The translations under genes were made by a program, and so were the position numbers. A DNA stretch of 64,000 bases from Hymenobacter jeollabukensis (GTDB lineage Bacteria; Bacteroidota; Bacteroidia; Cytophagales; Hymenobacteraceae): positions 186,001-250,000 of the forward strand of contig NZ_VAJM01000003.1 of assembly GCF_005771675.1 (NCBI RefSeq), in the 5' to 3' direction. Shown in pieces: positions 17,168 through 26,092 of the stretch. Numbering within the stretch: position 1 is the first letter of the stretch; every line of letters starts with the position of its first letter. A model generated the notes under the pieces. It ran no database searches, had not been told where the DNA came from, and was given only the letters and a program-made list of their open reading frames with translations.

Positions 17168-17211
17168 ACACCAACGAAGCGCTGGCCACTAGGCCAGCGC
17201 TTCGTTGGTGT
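17168..17211. terminator. Perfect 20-bp hairpin downstream of the DUF3500 gene
   Basis: Bases 17168-17187 are exactly complementary to 17192-17211, with loop ACTA. It lies 57 nt beyond the stop of the - strand DUF3500 gene. No T run follows on either strand, so it may be a terminator needing other factors, an mRNA 3'-end stabiliser, or a repeat. Confidence 0.5.
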
Positions 17212-17267
17212 GGAGAGGTATTGCCAAGCTGTGTGCGGTCAGCCGGCGGCTGCCCCCTTGGCCGGTC

Positions 17268-18671
17268 TTACTTCACAATGAAGCGGTGCGTGGCGGGAGC
17301 TTTGCCGTCGGCCACGAGGCTAAGCACGTAGGTGCCGGGGGCCAGGCCATCGGTGGGCACCTGCACGGCGTCACCGCGGAAGGATTTGCTGGCCAGCGTC
17401 TGGCCCAGGGTGTTGCGCAGGGTGTAAGTGGCGGCGGTGGCGCTCTGGGCCAGCTGCACCTGCAGGGCGCGGCCGCCGGGGGCGGGGTTGGGATACACCG
17501 AGAAGAGTTCGGCCGATTTGGCCACCTGCGTGCCCGTCACGGTGGTGTAGAAGTTGCCGCCGTAGTCGCGGGCCCGGTCGCGCCAGATGGTGTGGTAGTG
17601 GATCTGGTTGCGGTACACCACCCCGCCCTGGCAGGCAAACTCAATCCACACGTTGGGCCCGTCGATGCGCACGTAGTCGCCGCTGGTGGTCAGGTTGCCG
17701 GTGCCGGCGTAGGCAATATAGGTGTTGGCCAGCTGGGTGCGGTAGTAGGCCAGCAGGCTGGCGGCGGTGGCGTCGTCGGCATCCTGCACCCAGGGCGCCA
17801 TGGCGTTCATCACCAGTTCCTGCTGGGCGGCGCTGAGCTGGCTGACCGGCAGCCCCACGCGGGTGACGGGGAAGTTGCCGTCCTGCCCCGGCCCCAGCAC
17901 GATGTCGTTGAAGGTCTGGCTCAGGAAAGCGGTGCTTTTCTGGGCTGCGGTCAGGCCGTTGAGCATGGCCAGCATGGCGGCGGCCTCGTTGCTGAGCGGG
18001 GCGCACACGGTGCCGGTGGCAAAGACGTTGGCGTTGGCCGTGGTGAAGGTCAGCGGCTCGGTGGCTTCAAACTTGGGCGTGGGCCCGGTGGCGTAGCCGT
18101 TGCTGAAAGTGATGTTGGTGGCCAGGTGGTGGCCGCCGAACTGCAGCATCCAGGTGCTGGTGGTGCTGGGCGTGCCCAAGAAGGCAATGAGGTAAACGCC
18201 GCTGCCGTAGGCCGAGCCGCCACCGTTGGCCGTCAGGTTGTCGTCGGCCGCCCGGATCTGCTGCACCTCGTTGAACCCGTCGCCGCTCACGGTGCCGGTA
18301 GCGGCCTGCACCACGGCCAGGGCCGCGGCCTGCTGCGCCGCCGTGAGGGTGCTAAGCTGCAGGCCCAGGCGGCTGCCGGGGCTCACGGGCAGGTTCGACC
18401 ACTTCTGCACGTTGGTGGAGTTGAACGTCTGCTGCAGCGTGGCCAGCTGGCTGCTGCTGAGCGTGGCCATGAAGGCATTGGCGGCCGTCACCACGTCGGC
18501 CACCGAGGCCGTGGAGCTGACGCTGCGCACGCCGGCCACACCTTTGGCGCTGGTGGCGGCCGCAGGAGCAGCCAGCGCGGCCACCGGGGCCAGCGGCGAG
18601 AAGAAATCAACGACCTGTTCGTAGGCCGAGGCCGCCAGCAGCAGCGGGGCGACGAGTACTAACTTGTTCAT
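17268..18671 (-). CDS. Secreted DUF3500 protein with T9SS sorting domain
   Basis: A 467-residue protein from the ATG at 18671 (MNKLVLVAPLLLAASAYEQV). The DUF3500 body includes STWMLQFGGHHLATNITFSN, TFNDIVLGPGQDGNFP, and RDYGGNFY. The C-terminal 85 residues (FSVYPNPAPGGRALQV to APATHRFIVK) are a type IX sorting domain, so the protein is exported and probably surface-attached. The DUF3500 activity is not known. It lies 34 bp after the HupE gene on the same strand, so the two form an operon, a pairing seen elsewhere for DUF3500. Confidence 0.88.
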   Translation of the reverse strand: MNKLVLVAPLLLAASAYEQVVDFFSPLAPVAALAAPAAATSAKGVAGVRSVSSTASVADVVTAANAFMATLSSSQLATLQQTFNSTNVQKWSNLPVSPGSRLGLQLSTLTAAQQAAALAVVQAATGTVSGDGFNEVQQIRAADDNLTANGGGSAYGSGVYLIAFLGTPSTTSTWMLQFGGHHLATNITFSNGYATGPTPKFEATEPLTFTTANANVFATGTVCAPLSNEAAAMLAMLNGLTAAQKSTAFLSQTFNDIVLGPGQDGNFPVTRVGLPVSQLSAAQQELVMNAMAPWVQDADDATAASLLAYYRTQLANTYIAYAGTGNLTTSGDYVRIDGPNVWIEFACQGGVVYRNQIHYHTIWRDRARDYGGNFYTTVTGTQVAKSAELFSVYPNPAPGGRALQVQLAQSATAATYTLRNTLGQTLASKSFRGDAVQVPTDGLAPGTYVLSLVADGKAPATHRFIVK

Positions 18672-18705
18672 GACAAAGACGGGAAGAGTTGAGGTAGAAG
18701 CGAAT

Positions 18706-20067
18706 TCAGGATAAGCGCGTCGGTAGCTGGGGGCTGTAAGCGGGCTGTGCGCGGTAACGCCGGTAGCTGAGCAGCGCGCCCGCCGCCAGCAAGGCCAGCA
18801 GCCAGGGCGCCAGCCCGGCCGCGCGGGCCACGAGAGCCGAGAAGGGCGTGCCGTCGAGCACGGTGCGCTCGATAATCCAGGCCAGGGCGGCCACGGCGGC
18901 GCCCACGGCCCCCACCACACGCACCGGGGCGTAGCGCGGCGTGCGGCTGAGCAGCAGCAGCCAGGGCACCGTCAGGCCGATGACCAAGAGCTGCATCAGC
19001 TCGATGCCGAGGTTGAAGCCCAGGATGCTCAGCGCCATCGGGCCGGCGCTGAGGTGCAGGCCCGCCAGGGTGCTGGCAAAGGCCAGCCCGTGCACCAGCC
19101 CGAAGCCGGCCGCCACGTAGGCCTCGCCCCCCGGAAACAGCGGCCGCAGCGCGTGCCCGGCCGAGACGAGAATGGACACGGCAATCAGCACCTCGACGGG
19201 CGGCGCGGGTAGCCGCAGCCAGCCCAGCGCCCCGGCCAGCAACGTGAGCGAGTGGCCCAGGGTGAAAGCCGTGACTATCCGCAGCAGGCGCCGGAGGCTG
19301 TAGCGCACCCCGCCGAAGCCGCCCCAACGGCTCCCGGCCGCCAGCAGCGGCGCCGGCAGCAGCAAGGCCAGCAGAAACAGCAGGTGGTCAGTACCCTCGG
19401 CAATGTGGCGCATGCCCAGCCCTACCATGCCGCGCAGGCCCGCCCACCAGCCGCCAGTGGCCGCGCCCTGGTCCACCACCAGCGGCGGCACCACGTTGTT
19501 GCGCACGTCCAGCCGAATCACGCCTACCGCCGTCGGGGCGTCGTCGCCCACGCGGCCGGCGGCCCAGTCGCGCCGCACCGATACCAGGATGACGTGCGTG
19601 ACGACCTGGTGCACAATGGCGTCGTAGTGCAGCGTGAACGTGCGCGCACTGGCTCCGGTGGGCGGCTGCAGCCACAGCTGGGCCGTCAGCTCCTGGTATG
19701 GGCCGGTGGCGGTTTGCTCCGCGTCGTGTACCTGCTGCAGGGCGCCCACGCGCACCGTCCAGGGGCGGCCGTCGGGGCTGACGGGGCGGATGTGCTGCGC
19801 CAGGTAAGCGCGCAGCTGCGGGCCGAATTCGGCCACCAGGCTTTCAGGGTGCAGCAGCAGCTGGTGGCCGAAAGCCGGCTCCAATTCACTCAGCGGCAGT
19901 TGCAGCTCCGCCGCCACGCCGCCCGGCTGCAGGTCCAGCACCACCAGGGAGTTGGGCATGGGGTGGGCAGCCAGACGGCCCGGGCCGATGCTCAGCAGGA
20001 GCAGCAGCCCGGCGTAGCAGCGCCAAATCAGCGGGCGGAAAAGCAAATTGGGCGTGGTTGTTTTCAT
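18706..20067 (-). CDS. HupE/UreJ family membrane protein with N-terminal extracytoplasmic domain
   Basis: A 453-residue protein. After a signal helix, HPMPNSLVVLDLQPGGVAAE begins a periplasmic beta-rich domain of about 180 residues. The C-terminal half has 7-8 helices with conserved histidine boxes: GMRHIAEGTDHLLFL, TLGHSLTL, and FGLVHGLAFAS. HupE/UreJ proteins are proposed nickel or metal permeases. Here the operon partner is DUF3500 rather than hydrogenase or urease genes, so the cargo is unknown. TAGCTTCG at 20081-20088 on the - strand is a near-match to the -7 box. Confidence 0.87.
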   Translation of the reverse strand: MKTTTPNLLFRPLIWRCYAGLLLLLSIGPGRLAAHPMPNSLVVLDLQPGGVAAELQLPLSELEPAFGHQLLLHPESLVAEFGPQLRAYLAQHIRPVSPDGRPWTVRVGALQQVHDAEQTATGPYQELTAQLWLQPPTGASARTFTLHYDAIVHQVVTHVILVSVRRDWAAGRVGDDAPTAVGVIRLDVRNNVVPPLVVDQGAATGGWWAGLRGMVGLGMRHIAEGTDHLLFLLALLLPAPLLAAGSRWGGFGGVRYSLRRLLRIVTAFTLGHSLTLLAGALGWLRLPAPPVEVLIAVSILVSAGHALRPLFPGGEAYVAAGFGLVHGLAFASTLAGLHLSAGPMALSILGFNLGIELMQLLVIGLTVPWLLLLSRTPRYAPVRVVGAVGAAVAALAWIIERTVLDGTPFSALVARAAGLAPWLLALLAAGALLSYRRYRAQPAYSPQLPTRLS

Positions 20068-20189
20068 GCAGGAGATGCGCCGAAGCTAGGTCGGCAGTAG
20101 GCAGGACAGCCAGCCGGCGCGGGGTAGGAGTGGGGCGGTGGGTAATGCCGGGCGCGGAGAATATGCCGCCACGCTCGTTGATGGTCGGT

Positions 20190-20579
20190 TTAGCGGTACA
20201 GGGCCACCCAGGTACTGAGCACGGTGCTCGGGGTGGCGGTGAGCTGCTGCAGCTGGTCGAGCTGGGCGTTGCTCAGCAGCAGGCGCAGGGTTTCGGCGGC
20301 GGGCACGGTGGTTTCGGCGGCGCCATCGGGGGTGGCGAGCAGGGAGTGGCGCAGGGCCAGGGCCTGGTGGGGCTGCAGGCGCAGCTCGGTCACCAGTGCC
20401 CGCAGCAGCTGCTCGGGGGCGCAGTCGAGGGCGGCCAGGGGCGAAAGGTTCACCGGCAGGTCGGCCACCTGCACGCGCGGGGCGGGCACTTCGCGGTCGG
20501 CGAGCTGGGCGCGGGCCGGGCAGGCAGCGGCCAGCAGAACGGGGACGAGCAACAGGCGGAGGCAGGCGGCGAAAGTCAT
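20190..20579 (-). CDS. Small secreted hypothetical protein, 129 aa
   Basis: Starts at the ATG at 20579 with a signal peptide (MTFAACLRLLLVPVLLAAAC PARA). The mature part is mostly helical: LSPLAALDCAPEQLLRALVT, LRLQPHQALALRHSLLATP, and LRLLLSNAQLDQLQQLTATP. The two helical sections look like weakly related repeats. No domain recognised. It lies upstream of the HupE operon on the same strand but 120 bp away. Confidence 0.6.
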   Translation of the reverse strand: MTFAACLRLLLVPVLLAAACPARAQLADREVPAPRVQVADLPVNLSPLAALDCAPEQLLRALVTELRLQPHQALALRHSLLATPDGAAETTVPAAETLRLLLSNAQLDQLQQLTATPSTVLSTWVALYR

Positions 20580-21006
20580 GGCAGAAACGGAAAGCTGGTG
20601 GGGCCACGGCGGCCGGGTGAGGCGCCGTATCTGCATCGAAATTGCACTGGCTCATTGCCACATATCGACTGCAATAGACTGCGTAGGTTTTTTTGCCGAC
20701 TGAGCCTGGCATTCAGCCGATAAGCGCCAACGCGCGGCCGCCTACGCCCGCGCTGGCCAGTTGGTCGATGCAAAGGCGTGCTTCGTCGGGAAACGGGCGG
20801 CCGCGGCCGTCGATGGGGCGTTTTGAGCAGGTGTTGATTGCAAAGCCAGCGGGATGTTGCCGGCCGGCAAGCGGCTGCGGGCGGCACCGTCGGGCTGAGC
20901 CTTTTCGGGCAGAACGGGCCGGCGACTCCCCGGCTGGAATCGGGCGTTCATGCTGCGAAATCCGGCACTCAACCATATCGACCCGAACCCGGGCGGGCGG
21001 CGGCGG
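20580..21006. other. Divergent intergenic region, no gene seen
   Basis: About 430 bp between the - strand small gene and the + strand receptor. No frame on either strand shows a signal peptide, recognisable motif or plausible start. It presumably holds promoters for both sides; only the receptor's -7 box is convincing. Confidence 0.5.
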
Positions 21007-21014
21007 TAGCTTTG
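21007..21014 (+). promoter_or_regulatory. -7 element for the TonB-type receptor gene
   Basis: TAGCTTTG matches TAnnTTTG exactly, 35 bp before the ATG at 21049. No clear -33 TTG is seen. Confidence 0.6.
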
Positions 21015-21048
21015 TGGCACTACCGGCCACTGCCCGGAACCCCTTGTT

Positions 21049-23604
21049 ATGAAAAGCCAGCTTGTCTGCCTAGCCCTTATCAGTACGCCTCTGCTCGTCA
21101 GCGCCCAAGACCAGCCCCGCCCCGAGGGCCAACGCCCCGGCGGGCAGCGCCCGGCGGGTGCCCCCGCTGTCGGCGACGCCCGCCCCGCCCTGCCCGGCCC
21201 CGTGGTGCAGGGCAGCGGCAAGCTCACCGGCACGGTGCTCGACGCGGGCACCAAGCAGCCGGTGCCCTTCGCCACGGTGGCCCTGCTTAACGCCGCCGGC
21301 AAGCCCATCGACGGCAGCGTGGCCGACGACAAGGGCAAGTTCAGCATCGGCGGTATCCCGGCCGGCACCTACACGGTGCAGGTGAGCTTTATCGGCTACA
21401 AAAATCTGGAGAAGCCCGGCGTGACGTTCAGCGACGCGGGCGAAACCCAGAACCTGGGCACGCTCACGCTGGCCTCGTCGGCACAGCAGCTGGGCGAAGT
21501 GGTGGTGCAGGGCCAACGCTCCTTGGTGGAGGAAAAGGTGGACCGCACCGTGTACAACGCCGAGAAGGACGAAACCACCCGCGGCGGCGACGCTACCGAC
21601 GTGCTCAAGCGCGTGCCGCTGCTGTCGGTGGATTTGGACGGCAACGTGTCCTTGCGCGGCTCGTCCAACATCAAGGTGCTCATCAACAACAAGCCCTCGA
21701 CCATTGCCGCCAGCAACGTGGCCGACGCGCTGAAGCAGATTCCGGCCGACCAGATCAAGTCGGTGGAAGTCATTACCTCGCCCTCGGCCAAGTACGACGC
21801 GGAGGGCTCGGGCGGCATCATCAACATCATCACCAAGAAGGACAACCTGCAGGGCAAAACGCTGGACCTGCGCACCAGCGCGGGCTTCCGCACCAGCGAC
21901 CTGAGCCTGAACGCGGGCTACCGCCAGGGCAAGATGGGCTTCACGCTCGGCGGCGGCGTGCGCACCAGCTACAACACGCCCGGCTCCTTCGAAAACTCCC
22001 AGCTGGCCACCTCGCCCGTCGACGGCACCCAGCGCCTGACCACCCAGCAGGCCGACGCCCGCCGCCAGAACCTGGGCGGCCGCGCCAACTTCGGCTGGGA
22101 CTACGACTTCAACAAGCAGAACGCCCTGTCGCTGGGCGTGCAGCTGGGCGTGCGCAACGGCACCAACTACCAGGACCGCCTGCTGACGCAGACGTACAGC
22201 GGGGCCAGCACCAGCGGCACCCTGCTCAGCAGCTCCCTGCGCGACGCCGTCACCACCGACCGCACCAATAACCTGGACCTGAGCCTGACTTACAACCACC
22301 TGTTCGCCAAGCCCCAGCACGAGTTCAGCCTGCTCACGCTCTACAGCCGCACCAACGCCACCAACGACTTCACCAACACCCTCTACGCAGGCGACGCGGT
22401 GACGCAGCGGCTGAAAAACCAGAACGACAGCTACAACCAGGAAGCCACGGTGCAGGCCGATTACCAGGTGCCCATCGGCAAAAGCCAGCTGCTGGAGCTG
22501 GGCGCCAAGGACATCATGCGCCGGGTGCGCAGCGAGTACACCTACCTGCTGGCCGACGGCGCCACCGGCGACTTCCGGCAGCTGCCCGGCAGCTCGCTCA
22601 CCAACGTGTTCAACTACAACCAGAACGTGGCCGCCGGCTACCTCTCGTACACGCTGAGCTTCCTGAAAACCTACTCGCTGAAGGCCGGGGTCCGCTACGA
22701 GCACACCGACATCAACGCCGACTTCCAGACCGGGCAGACGGTGCAGCTGCCCAGCTACGACGTGTGGGTGCCCAGCGTAAACCTTTCGCGCAAGCTCGCG
22801 AACGGCGACATGATCAAGGCAGCCTACAACCGCCGCATTCAGCGCCCTTCGCTGCAGTTTCTGAACCCCAACATTCAGGCCGCCAACCCGCTGAACGTGA
22901 CGCAGGGCAACCCGCTGCTGCGCCCGGAGTTTACCAACAGCTACGAGCTGTCGTACAGCACCTTCCTGAAGGGCACCACGCTTAGCTTCAGCGGCTTCGC
23001 CCGCAATACCGACCACTCCATCCAGGCCCTGCGCACCTTGCGGGGCGACACCATTCGGACCTCTTATGCCAACATCGGCACCGAAAACGCCTACGGGGTG
23101 AACGTGTTTGCCAACGTGAACCTAGCCGGCAAGCTCAGCCTCAGCGGCGGCCCCGACCTCTACTACGCCGTGCTGCGCAACAACGGCACCGACCCGCTCT
23201 ACAACGCCTCGAACCGGGGCTGGGTGGTGAGCGGGCGCATGTTCGGCAGCTACAACTTCACTCCGAAGTGGGGCCTGCAGTTCTTCGCGTTCTACCGCGG
23301 GCGGCAGGTGCAGCTGCAGGGTTACCAGAGTGGCTTCGGGGTGTACAGCCTGGGCCTCAAGCGCGACCTGTGGGACAAGAAAGGCAGCCTGGGCTTCGGC
23401 CTGGACAACTTCCTGACGCCGACCAACCGGGTGCGCAGCTCGGTGGAGTCGCCGCTCATCAGCCAGCGCAGCGTGAATACCATGCAGATGCTCGGCTTCC
23501 GCGTCAACTTCAGCTACCGCATTGGCAAGCTGACTACCGCGCCTACCCAGCGCCGCAAGAAGGAAGTGACCAACGACGACCTGAAGGGCGGCGAGGGGCA
23601 ATAA
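21049..23604 (+). CDS. TonB-dependent receptor-like outer membrane beta-barrel protein
   Basis: An 851-residue protein. A signal peptide (MKSQLVCLALISTPLLVSAQ) precedes a Pro/Gly/Arg-rich linker. Residues about 64-140 form a carboxypeptidase-regulatory-like domain (GTVLDAGTKQPVPFATVALL). A plug domain follows with DVLKRVPLLSVDLDGN and EGSGGIINIITKKD. The rest is a long barrel of the OMP_b-brl_3 type, ending in a KEVTNDDLKGG tail. Such proteins import large ligands or serve signalling. No SusD partner is adjacent. A LytS/LytTR regulatory pair follows after a repeat element. Confidence 0.88.
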   Translation: MKSQLVCLALISTPLLVSAQDQPRPEGQRPGGQRPAGAPAVGDARPALPGPVVQGSGKLTGTVLDAGTKQPVPFATVALLNAAGKPIDGSVADDKGKFSIGGIPAGTYTVQVSFIGYKNLEKPGVTFSDAGETQNLGTLTLASSAQQLGEVVVQGQRSLVEEKVDRTVYNAEKDETTRGGDATDVLKRVPLLSVDLDGNVSLRGSSNIKVLINNKPSTIAASNVADALKQIPADQIKSVEVITSPSAKYDAEGSGGIINIITKKDNLQGKTLDLRTSAGFRTSDLSLNAGYRQGKMGFTLGGGVRTSYNTPGSFENSQLATSPVDGTQRLTTQQADARRQNLGGRANFGWDYDFNKQNALSLGVQLGVRNGTNYQDRLLTQTYSGASTSGTLLSSSLRDAVTTDRTNNLDLSLTYNHLFAKPQHEFSLLTLYSRTNATNDFTNTLYAGDAVTQRLKNQNDSYNQEATVQADYQVPIGKSQLLELGAKDIMRRVRSEYTYLLADGATGDFRQLPGSSLTNVFNYNQNVAAGYLSYTLSFLKTYSLKAGVRYEHTDINADFQTGQTVQLPSYDVWVPSVNLSRKLANGDMIKAAYNRRIQRPSLQFLNPNIQAANPLNVTQGNPLLRPEFTNSYELSYSTFLKGTTLSFSGFARNTDHSIQALRTLRGDTIRTSYANIGTENAYGVNVFANVNLAGKLSLSGGPDLYYAVLRNNGTDPLYNASNRGWVVSGRMFGSYNFTPKWGLQFFAFYRGRQVQLQGYQSGFGVYSLGLKRDLWDKKGSLGFGLDNFLTPTNRVRSSVESPLISQRSVNTMQMLGFRVNFSYRIGKLTTAPTQRRKKEVTNDDLKGGEGQ

Positions 23605-23622
23605 GTCGTGCTCCGGGCGCCT

Positions 23623-23836
23623 CACGGGACCCCTCCGGGGCCGGCTCCCCCTCTCCAAGGGGAGAGGGGGAGCCGGACGTCAGCAATGGCATTATGCTGA
23701 TGCCGGGGCGAGTGACGCTGTCAGTTGGCGCGCCGCCGTGCCTACATTAACCGAAAGGATACACCAACTACCTCCCGCAGTCGTCAGGCTCCCCCTCTCC
23801 CCTTGGAGAGGGGGCCGGCCCCGGAGGGGTTCCGTG
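23623..23836. repeat. Long inverted repeat with 50-bp arms
   Basis: Arms at 23623-23676 and 23787-23836 are nearly perfect inverse copies, starting CACGGGACCCCTCCGGGG and containing CCCCTCTCCAAGGGGAGAGG, which is itself palindromic. The spacer of about 110 bp encodes nothing evident. It resembles dispersed REP/MITE-like elements and sits between the receptor stop and the kinase start, so it could attenuate read-through. Confidence 0.8.
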
Positions 23837-23847
23837 ACGCCAACACC

Positions 23848-24966
23848 ATGACCGCAGCTCCCGCCCCGGCTACTTACCACCTGAGCGCCCGCCAGAAATG
23901 GAAGCTGGCGCTCAGCCTGGTCATCATCTACTTCCCGATTCACACCTACCTGAACTTCCCGGAGTGGCACCAGAACTGGGACGGGCTGCTGCGCTCGGTG
24001 CCCTTTCTGCTGATGCAGGTGGTGGTGATGCTCGGCTTCTACTTCATCTGGCTGAACCTGGTGGAGTGGATTCAGCAGCGGCTGTTCGGCTGGTTCGGCG
24101 AGGACTTCTTGCTGGAGCTGAAGCTGCCCGCCCAGTTGGCCACCCTGCTGGTGTCGATGGTGCTGGCGGCCGGGTTTATCCTGGTGTATAGCACGCTGAT
24201 CCGCACCTTTTTCCACCTGCTGCCGGGGCTGCGCTCCAGCCGGCCGCCGGGGCTCACGCCCGAGCACCTGGCCCTGCACCGCCGCGCCAACGACGGCTTC
24301 TTCCTGATGCTGATGCTCTCGGCCTTTTACCTGGTGGCCAACAGCCGGGCCTTGATGCGGGTGCGGGCCTTCCACCTGCGCGCCGAGCAGCTCGAAACCG
24401 AAAACCTGCAGGCCCGCTTCGCCGCCCTCAAAAGCCAGGTGAACCCGCACTTCCTGTTCAACAGCCTGAGCATTTTGTCCTCGCTGGTGCACGTCGACGC
24501 CGACCTCTCGGAGCGGTTCATCGACCAACTCTCGCGGGCCTACCGCTACACCCTGGAGCAGCAGGACCACGACCTGGTGCTGCTGGGCACCGAGCTGGAC
24601 TTCATCAAGGCGTACACCTTCCTGCTCAAGATTCGCTTCGACGAGAAGTTCGACGTGCAGGTGGACGTGCCCGAGGCCACCCGGCTGGCCTACCGCCTGC
24701 CCCCGCTCACCCTGCAGCTGCTGGTGGAAAACGCGGTGAAGCACAACACCATGTCGCGGCAGGAGCCGCTGCTGGTGCGCATCGAGCAGGAGGGCGACGC
24801 ACTGGTGGTGCGCAACACCCTGCAGCGCCGCCCGGCCAGCTACCCGGGCACCGGCGTGGGGCTCGAAAACATCCACAACCGCTACCGGCTGCTGACCCCG
24901 CGCCTGGTGGGAGTGGCCGTCACCAACCGCGAATTCATCGTCCGCATTCCCCTGCTGCCCGCATGA
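23848..24966 (+). CDS. LytS-type sensor histidine kinase
   Basis: A 372-residue protein from the ATG at 23848. There are four hydrophobic helices in residues 20-170. The His_kinase domain begins LKSQVNPHFLFNSLSILSSL, with phospho-acceptor His201. An ATPase-like domain follows with LVENAVKHN (N box) and GTGVGLENIHNRY (G box). It should phosphorylate the adjacent response regulator, whose ATG overlaps its stop by 4 bp (ATGA). The signal is unknown; no periplasmic sensor domain of note is visible. Confidence 0.92.
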   Translation: MTAAPAPATYHLSARQKWKLALSLVIIYFPIHTYLNFPEWHQNWDGLLRSVPFLLMQVVVMLGFYFIWLNLVEWIQQRLFGWFGEDFLLELKLPAQLATLLVSMVLAAGFILVYSTLIRTFFHLLPGLRSSRPPGLTPEHLALHRRANDGFFLMLMLSAFYLVANSRALMRVRAFHLRAEQLETENLQARFAALKSQVNPHFLFNSLSILSSLVHVDADLSERFIDQLSRAYRYTLEQQDHDLVLLGTELDFIKAYTFLLKIRFDEKFDVQVDVPEATRLAYRLPPLTLQLLVENAVKHNTMSRQEPLLVRIEQEGDALVVRNTLQRRPASYPGTGVGLENIHNRYRLLTPRLVGVAVTNREFIVRIPLLPA

Positions 24967-25721
24967 GAGTCCTGATCATCGAAGACGAAAACCTGACGGC
25001 CCGCCGCCTGGAAGGCCAGCTGCGCAAGTACGACGCGGCCATCGAGGTGCTGGAGCGCCTGCCTTCGGTAGCCACGGCCGTGCAGTGGCTGCAGGCCCAC
25101 CCGGCGCCCGACCTCATCTTTCTCGACATCCACCTCGAAGACGACCTGGGCTTCCGCATCTTCGACCAGGTGCAGGTCAGCTCGCCCATCATCTTCACCA
25201 CAGCCTACGACGAGTACATGATCCAGGCCTTCAAGGTGAACAGCATCGATTACCTGCTCAAGCCCATCAACTACGAGGAGCTGGTGGCGGCCATCGAGAA
25301 GTACCAGCGCCTGCGCCAGCACTTCGCCCCGGTGGATCTGCCGGCCCTGCTGCGCCTGGTGAGCCCCACGCCCGCCCCGGAGTACAAGGAGCGGTTTCTG
25401 GTGTCGGTGGGCACGCGCCTGCGCAGCGTCGAGACGCAGGAGGTGGCCTACTTCTGCTTCGAGGACGGCGCCACCTTCCTCATCACGCGCCAGGGCCAGC
25501 GCCTGGTCATCGACTACAGCCTCGACAAGCTGGGGCAGGTGCTCAACCCGCGGCAGTTTTTCCGGGTGAACCGGCAGTACCTCGTCGGCATCGGCGCCAT
25601 CGACACCATTCACAACCACTCGGCTGGCCGCCTGGAGCTGACTTTGCAGCCCGTTGCGCGTCAGCCGGTGCTGGTGAGCGTGGACCGGGCCACCGAGTTC
25701 AAGGACTGGCTGGGCCGCTAA
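24963..25721 (+). CDS. LytTR-family response regulator
   Basis: A 252-residue protein. The N-terminal receiver domain has the phosphorylation site in LIFLDIHLEDD (Asp55), the conserved TTAYDEYMIQAF, and lysine in YLLKPINYEE. After a linker, residues about 145-250 form a LytTR DNA-binding domain (VSVGTRLRSVETQEVAYFC, FRVNRQYLVGIGAIDTIHNH). It is translationally coupled to the kinase. A 22-bp perfect terminator follows at 25796. Confidence 0.93.
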   Translation: MRVLIIEDENLTARRLEGQLRKYDAAIEVLERLPSVATAVQWLQAHPAPDLIFLDIHLEDDLGFRIFDQVQVSSPIIFTTAYDEYMIQAFKVNSIDYLLKPINYEELVAAIEKYQRLRQHFAPVDLPALLRLVSPTPAPEYKERFLVSVGTRLRSVETQEVAYFCFEDGATFLITRQGQRLVIDYSLDKLGQVLNPRQFFRVNRQYLVGIGAIDTIHNHSAGRLELTLQPVARQPVLVSVDRATEFKDWLGR

Positions 25722-25795
25722 GGCCGGTTCGGCTTCCGATGAACAGCCGCCGCCCTGCCGGACGCTACCGCCAGGCACCACGCAGCTCATTCGCC

Positions 25796-25842
25796 AAAAA
25801 GAAGAACCCGTTCAGGTCCAACCTGAACGGGTTCTTCTTTTT
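25796..25842. terminator. Bidirectional terminator with 22-bp perfect stem
   Basis: AAAAAGAAGAACCCGTTCAG and two more bases pair exactly with 25821-25842, loop CCA. Runs of A and T at the two ends make it a terminator on both strands, for the LytTR operon and for transcripts from the TlpA side. Its core resembles the 42-bp repeats that follow. Confidence 0.88.
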
Positions 25843-26092
25843 AGCTGCCCAGTTCGGCTCTAACCCCGGTTAGTTCCTCTTTTTGGATACCCAGTTCGGC
25901 TCCGACCTCAGTCAGCTCCTCTTGTTGGCTACTCAGTTCGGGTCTGACCTCGGTTAGTTCTTCTTTTGGGCGACTCAGTTCGGGTCCGACCTGAACTGAG
26001 TCGGTTTGGATGGTAACCAGCTGGGGTTCGACCCGAACTGGTTCGGGTCGAACCCGACCCTGCGGCCTCCGGGGGCGGGCTCCGCGAGGATA
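25841..26092 (-). other. Open 83-codon extension in frame with the TlpA gene, repeat-encoded
   Basis: Directly after the TAA of the TlpA gene the same frame stays open for 83 codons and ends at a TAA overlapping the terminator. The second half reads as four related 14-residue units (EELTEVRPEL, EELTEVGAEL, EELTGVRAEL and a diverged one). There is no ATG in it, so expression would require stop-codon readthrough or an unusual start. It may equally be a by-product of palindromic repeats. Confidence 0.3.
25848..26057. repeat. Five degenerate 42-bp tandem repeats
   Basis: Units begin at 25848, 25890, 25932, 25974 and 26016, each starting (C/A)(C/T)CAG(T/C)T(C/G)GG and containing a CGACC or TGACC core. 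Several units are imperfect palindromes with different arms (for example CTCAGTTC...GAACTGAG at 25974-26000). In the - strand frame following the TlpA stop codon they encode 14-residue units such as PKEELTEVRPELS. Confidence 0.75.

Noticed and set aside
17205-18662. Long Gly/Val/His-rich frame on the + strand
   Set aside because: Antisense to the DUF3500 gene, which has a signal peptide and sorting domain.
25848-26057. Possible CRISPR array
   Set aside because: The 42-bp units are directly adjacent and degenerate; there are no unique spacers and no cas genes in the window.
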